A stretch of 64,000 nucleotides of DNA from Cupriavidus alkaliphilus (lineage in GTDB: Bacteria > Pseudomonadota > Gammaproteobacteria > Burkholderiales > Burkholderiaceae), in contig NZ_FMAD01000005.1 in assembly GCF_900094595.1 (NCBI RefSeq), positions 310,001-374,000 on the forward strand. The letters run 5' to 3'. This document shows, piece by piece, positions 62,322 to 64,000 of this stretch; position 1 is the stretch's first letter; the number at the start of each line of letters is the position of its first letter. The notes under the pieces are model-generated. The model made no database searches. It had not been told where the DNA came from and saw nothing but the letters and a program-made list of their open reading frames with translations. The position numbers were made by a program, and so were the translations under genes.

Positions 62322-62627
62322 TTACTGCGAGGTTACGGCCGCAACCCCTTCCAGCGCGACAATCCTCGTCGTCGCACATCTTTCTCGGATCGCCTTGAGA
62401 CGGGCGTACTCTGGCGAGTCATACCAAGCCATTAAGGAATCCATGTCCGGGAACTCGACGATGACGAGCCGATGCGGCTGCCAGTCGCCTTCGAGAACTT
62501 TGGTTAGACCACCACGGCCCAAATACTTTCCGCCGTAGCGCACCTCAGTAGCTGGTACTTCTCGTTTGTACTCTTCAAAAAGGACGGGGTCTGTTACATC
62601 GACATCGGCGATCAGGTATGCAGTCAT
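62322..62627 (-). CDS. DUF1330-family protein
   Basis: A 101-residue ferredoxin-like (dimeric alpha-beta barrel) protein: MTAYLIADVDVTDPVLFEEY, GGKYLGRGGLTKVLEGDWQP, RLVIVEFPDMDSLMAWYDSP, EYARLKAIRE. These are the characteristic DUF1330 blocks. Function unknown; members are small stand-alone proteins. No operon partner; convergent-like to the SUKH gene. Confidence 0.88.
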   Translation of the reverse strand: MTAYLIADVDVTDPVLFEEYKREVPATEVRYGGKYLGRGGLTKVLEGDWQPHRLVIVEFPDMDSLMAWYDSPEYARLKAIRERCATTRIVALEGVAAVTSQ

Positions 62628-62873
62628 GGCGCGATCCTTTCCGCAGTAGTCCCACTGCTCACTGTCATTGCTCGATTGTAGGCGGCGATGCCGTGAAGTC
62701 GAGGATGGCCGTAACTACTGAAAAGCTGCCTTTTGCGTGTGACGCCTTCAACGGCAGAGAAGGGTCGGCAAGCGCCTTTCCCGGAAATTGGCGCAGCTCT
62801 AGAAAGCAAGCTGCGCCGCGGATAGCGTGCGGATGGGTGCATCGGTACCAGAATTGAACTCTCACTATCCCGC

Positions 62874-63791
62874 TTATTTTCCTGCCAAGCGACCTTCACC
62901 AAGACGTAGTTCATGGATCAGTTCGACCAAAGCGCGTAGCCGCACCGTCACGAACCTGTGGCCAGAGTAGTAAAGCCTGAGGCCGCCAAACGGCTGGCAC
63001 CAGGGAACGAGCACGGGGACCAGGGCGCCGGATTTCAATTCTTCATCGATGAACCATTCCGAGATGAAGCCGATGCCGAGTCCGAGCAGCACCGCCTGTT
63101 TGATGGCCGGCGTCTCGGAGAGGGCCATGCGCACTGGCAGATCCATCTGCAGCTTCTGGCTCTTGTGCTTCAGTTCCCATTGATAGATGCCGCCGTGGGA
63201 CATGCGCATGCCGATGGTCTGGTGCTTGAGCAGATCGCGCGGATGCCTGGGCGTACCGTTGCGCTTCAGGTACTCGGGCGTTGCCACGACGAGCATGCGG
63301 AGGTTGCGGGACAGCGGCACGGCGATCATATCTTGCGGCACGGATTCGGCAAGACGGATGCCCGCATCGAAGCCTTCGGCGACAACGTCGATCAGGCGCG
63401 ACTCGCTCACGATGTCGATGCATACCTGGGGATAGCGCTGCGCGTACGGATGGAAAAGCGGTTCCAGCAGCAAGAGGGCTACCCCCTGCGGTGCATTGAT
63501 GCGCAAGGTACCGCTGGGCGCGTCCGACTCGGTTTCCGCCTCTTCGTTGGCCCGTTGGATTTCGGCGAGCGCTGGCGCTATGCGCGCCACGTAGCGCTGA
63601 CCCGCATCGGTTAGGGCCACGCTGCGCGTCGAGCGGTTGAACAAGCGCACTTTCAGCCGCGCCTCGAGGCCGGAAACGGCGCTGCTCACCGCCGTGGTCG
63701 ACATGCCAAGCTCTAGCGCCGCGCCACGAAAACTGCTGCGGCGTGCGACGGCCAGAACCACCTCAAGCTCGGTCATTCCTGTGCGGTGCAT
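62874..63791 (-). CDS. LysR-family transcriptional regulator
   Basis: A 305-residue LysR protein from ATG 63791 (MHRTGMTELEVVLAVARRSS), with AGGA ahead; ATG 63827 and an earlier TTG are alternatives. The winged HTH is ELEVVLAVARRSSFRGAALE, LGMSTTAVSSAVSGLEARLK, then VRLFNRSTRSVALTDAGQRY. The C-terminal effector domain ends LELIHELRLGEGRLAGK-like. It is divergent from an aldehyde dehydrogenase gene, its likely target. Confidence 0.9.
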   Translation of the reverse strand: MHRTGMTELEVVLAVARRSSFRGAALELGMSTTAVSSAVSGLEARLKVRLFNRSTRSVALTDAGQRYVARIAPALAEIQRANEEAETESDAPSGTLRINAPQGVALLLLEPLFHPYAQRYPQVCIDIVSESRLIDVVAEGFDAGIRLAESVPQDMIAVPLSRNLRMLVVATPEYLKRNGTPRHPRDLLKHQTIGMRMSHGGIYQWELKHKSQKLQMDLPVRMALSETPAIKQAVLLGLGIGFISEWFIDEELKSGALVPVLVPWCQPFGGLRLYYSGHRFVTVRLRALVELIHELRLGEGRLAGK

Positions 63792-63935
63792 AGATTGTCC
63801 TGATTTTCGGGATGCGTCATCTGTCATAGGACGGCTTATCAAAACAATAACGTATTCCTAGACTTCAATGCACGCCGGACGTGGGGAGCTCTCCCCCTCC
63901 TCCCCTACGCCGCCAGTCATTCCAAAGGAAACGAA

Positions 63936-64000
63936 ATGCAACGCATTGATCATATGTACATTAATGGCGAGTTCGTGACGCCGCACGGCCAGGAATGGTT
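63936..64000 (+). CDS. Aldehyde dehydrogenase (N-terminal fragment)
   Basis: The first 21 codons only: MQRIDHMYINGEFVTPHGQE, with AAAGGAAACGAA ahead of ATG 63936. MYINGEFV is the typical N-terminal strand of NAD(P)-dependent aldehyde dehydrogenases. The gene runs off the right edge. Divergent from the LysR regulator, which probably controls it. Confidence 0.65.
   Translation, partial: MQRIDHMYINGEFVTPHGQEW

Overview
The window is GC-rich DNA with the gene style of a betaproteobacterium of the Burkholderiales, most like Cupriavidus or Ralstonia. Pointers are the paired Bug-type tricarboxylate-transporter binding proteins, the DUF3348/DUF802/OmpA/DUF2894 block, DUF3597, MocR and chrBA genes, and strong GC3 bias. 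I see no rRNA, tRNA, CRISPR array or recognisable insertion sequence. The assignment rests on gene content only.

Layout. 1-4.2 kb: an ABC importer (binding protein cut by the window edge, two permeases, ATPase) ending in a metallophosphoesterase, so the ligand is probably phosphorylated. 4.45-9.4 kb: four coupled genes whose two central products look like a MotA/TolQ-type channel with a very long repeat-bearing tail and a MotB-type OmpA partner; the flanking genes belong to families of unknown function. 9.4-13.2 kb: an amidohydrolase divergent from a GntR regulator and two Bug binding proteins, with a perfect palindrome between them. 13.4-18.0 kb: DUF3597, then a leftward operon of TonB receptor, BNR/sialidase-like protein and thioredoxin-like protein. 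18.2-19.8 kb: a tandem glycine riboswitch ahead of a glycine/D-amino-acid oxidoreductase. 20.3-22.9 kb: three lipoproteins, the last a divergent alpha/beta hydrolase.

23-52.5 kb is the metabolic centre. A run of 17 leftward genes (41.8 to 23.0 kb) encodes a reductase, CoA ligase, SCP-x-type thiolase, a Tat-exported amine-oxidase-like flavoprotein, acyl-CoA dehydrogenase, SDR, a PhyH dioxygenase, two copies of a [diheme cytochrome c + Tat-exported flavin amine oxidase] module, two membrane proteins, PntAB transhydrogenase and a TetR regulator. A second leftward group (52.2 to 44.0 kb) encodes a Rid-family protein, DUF1329, DUF1302, an RND/MMPL transporter, a YCF48-like protein and a second PhyH dioxygenase. 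Both groups start from nearly identical promoters: a 17-bp-spaced -35/-10, three GGCC boxes 22 bp apart, and a perfectly conserved 16-bp upstream element. Between the groups lies a regulator made of two complete TetR proteins in one chain, whose own promoter carries the same TAGGCCTA core. I infer a co-regulated catabolic system for a hydrophobic, probably amine-containing compound: outer-membrane/RND transport, periplasmic flavin-dependent amine dehydrogenation with electrons to cytochrome c, then CoA activation and beta-oxidation-like steps. The substrate is not determinable from sequence.

52.8-56.8 kb: a chromate-resistance locus with a frameshifted, truncated chrB, a preserved palindromic operator and intact chrA. 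A 190-bp segment covering the end of chrA is repeated 2.3 kb further on, on the other side of a lytic transglycosylase gene. 56.9-64 kb: small orphan genes (GNAT, an unknown protein, a SUKH-type immunity-like protein, DUF1330) between GC-rich inverted repeats, a MocR regulator divergent from an NmrA-like reductase and a cupin, and a LysR regulator divergent from an aldehyde dehydrogenase cut by the window end.
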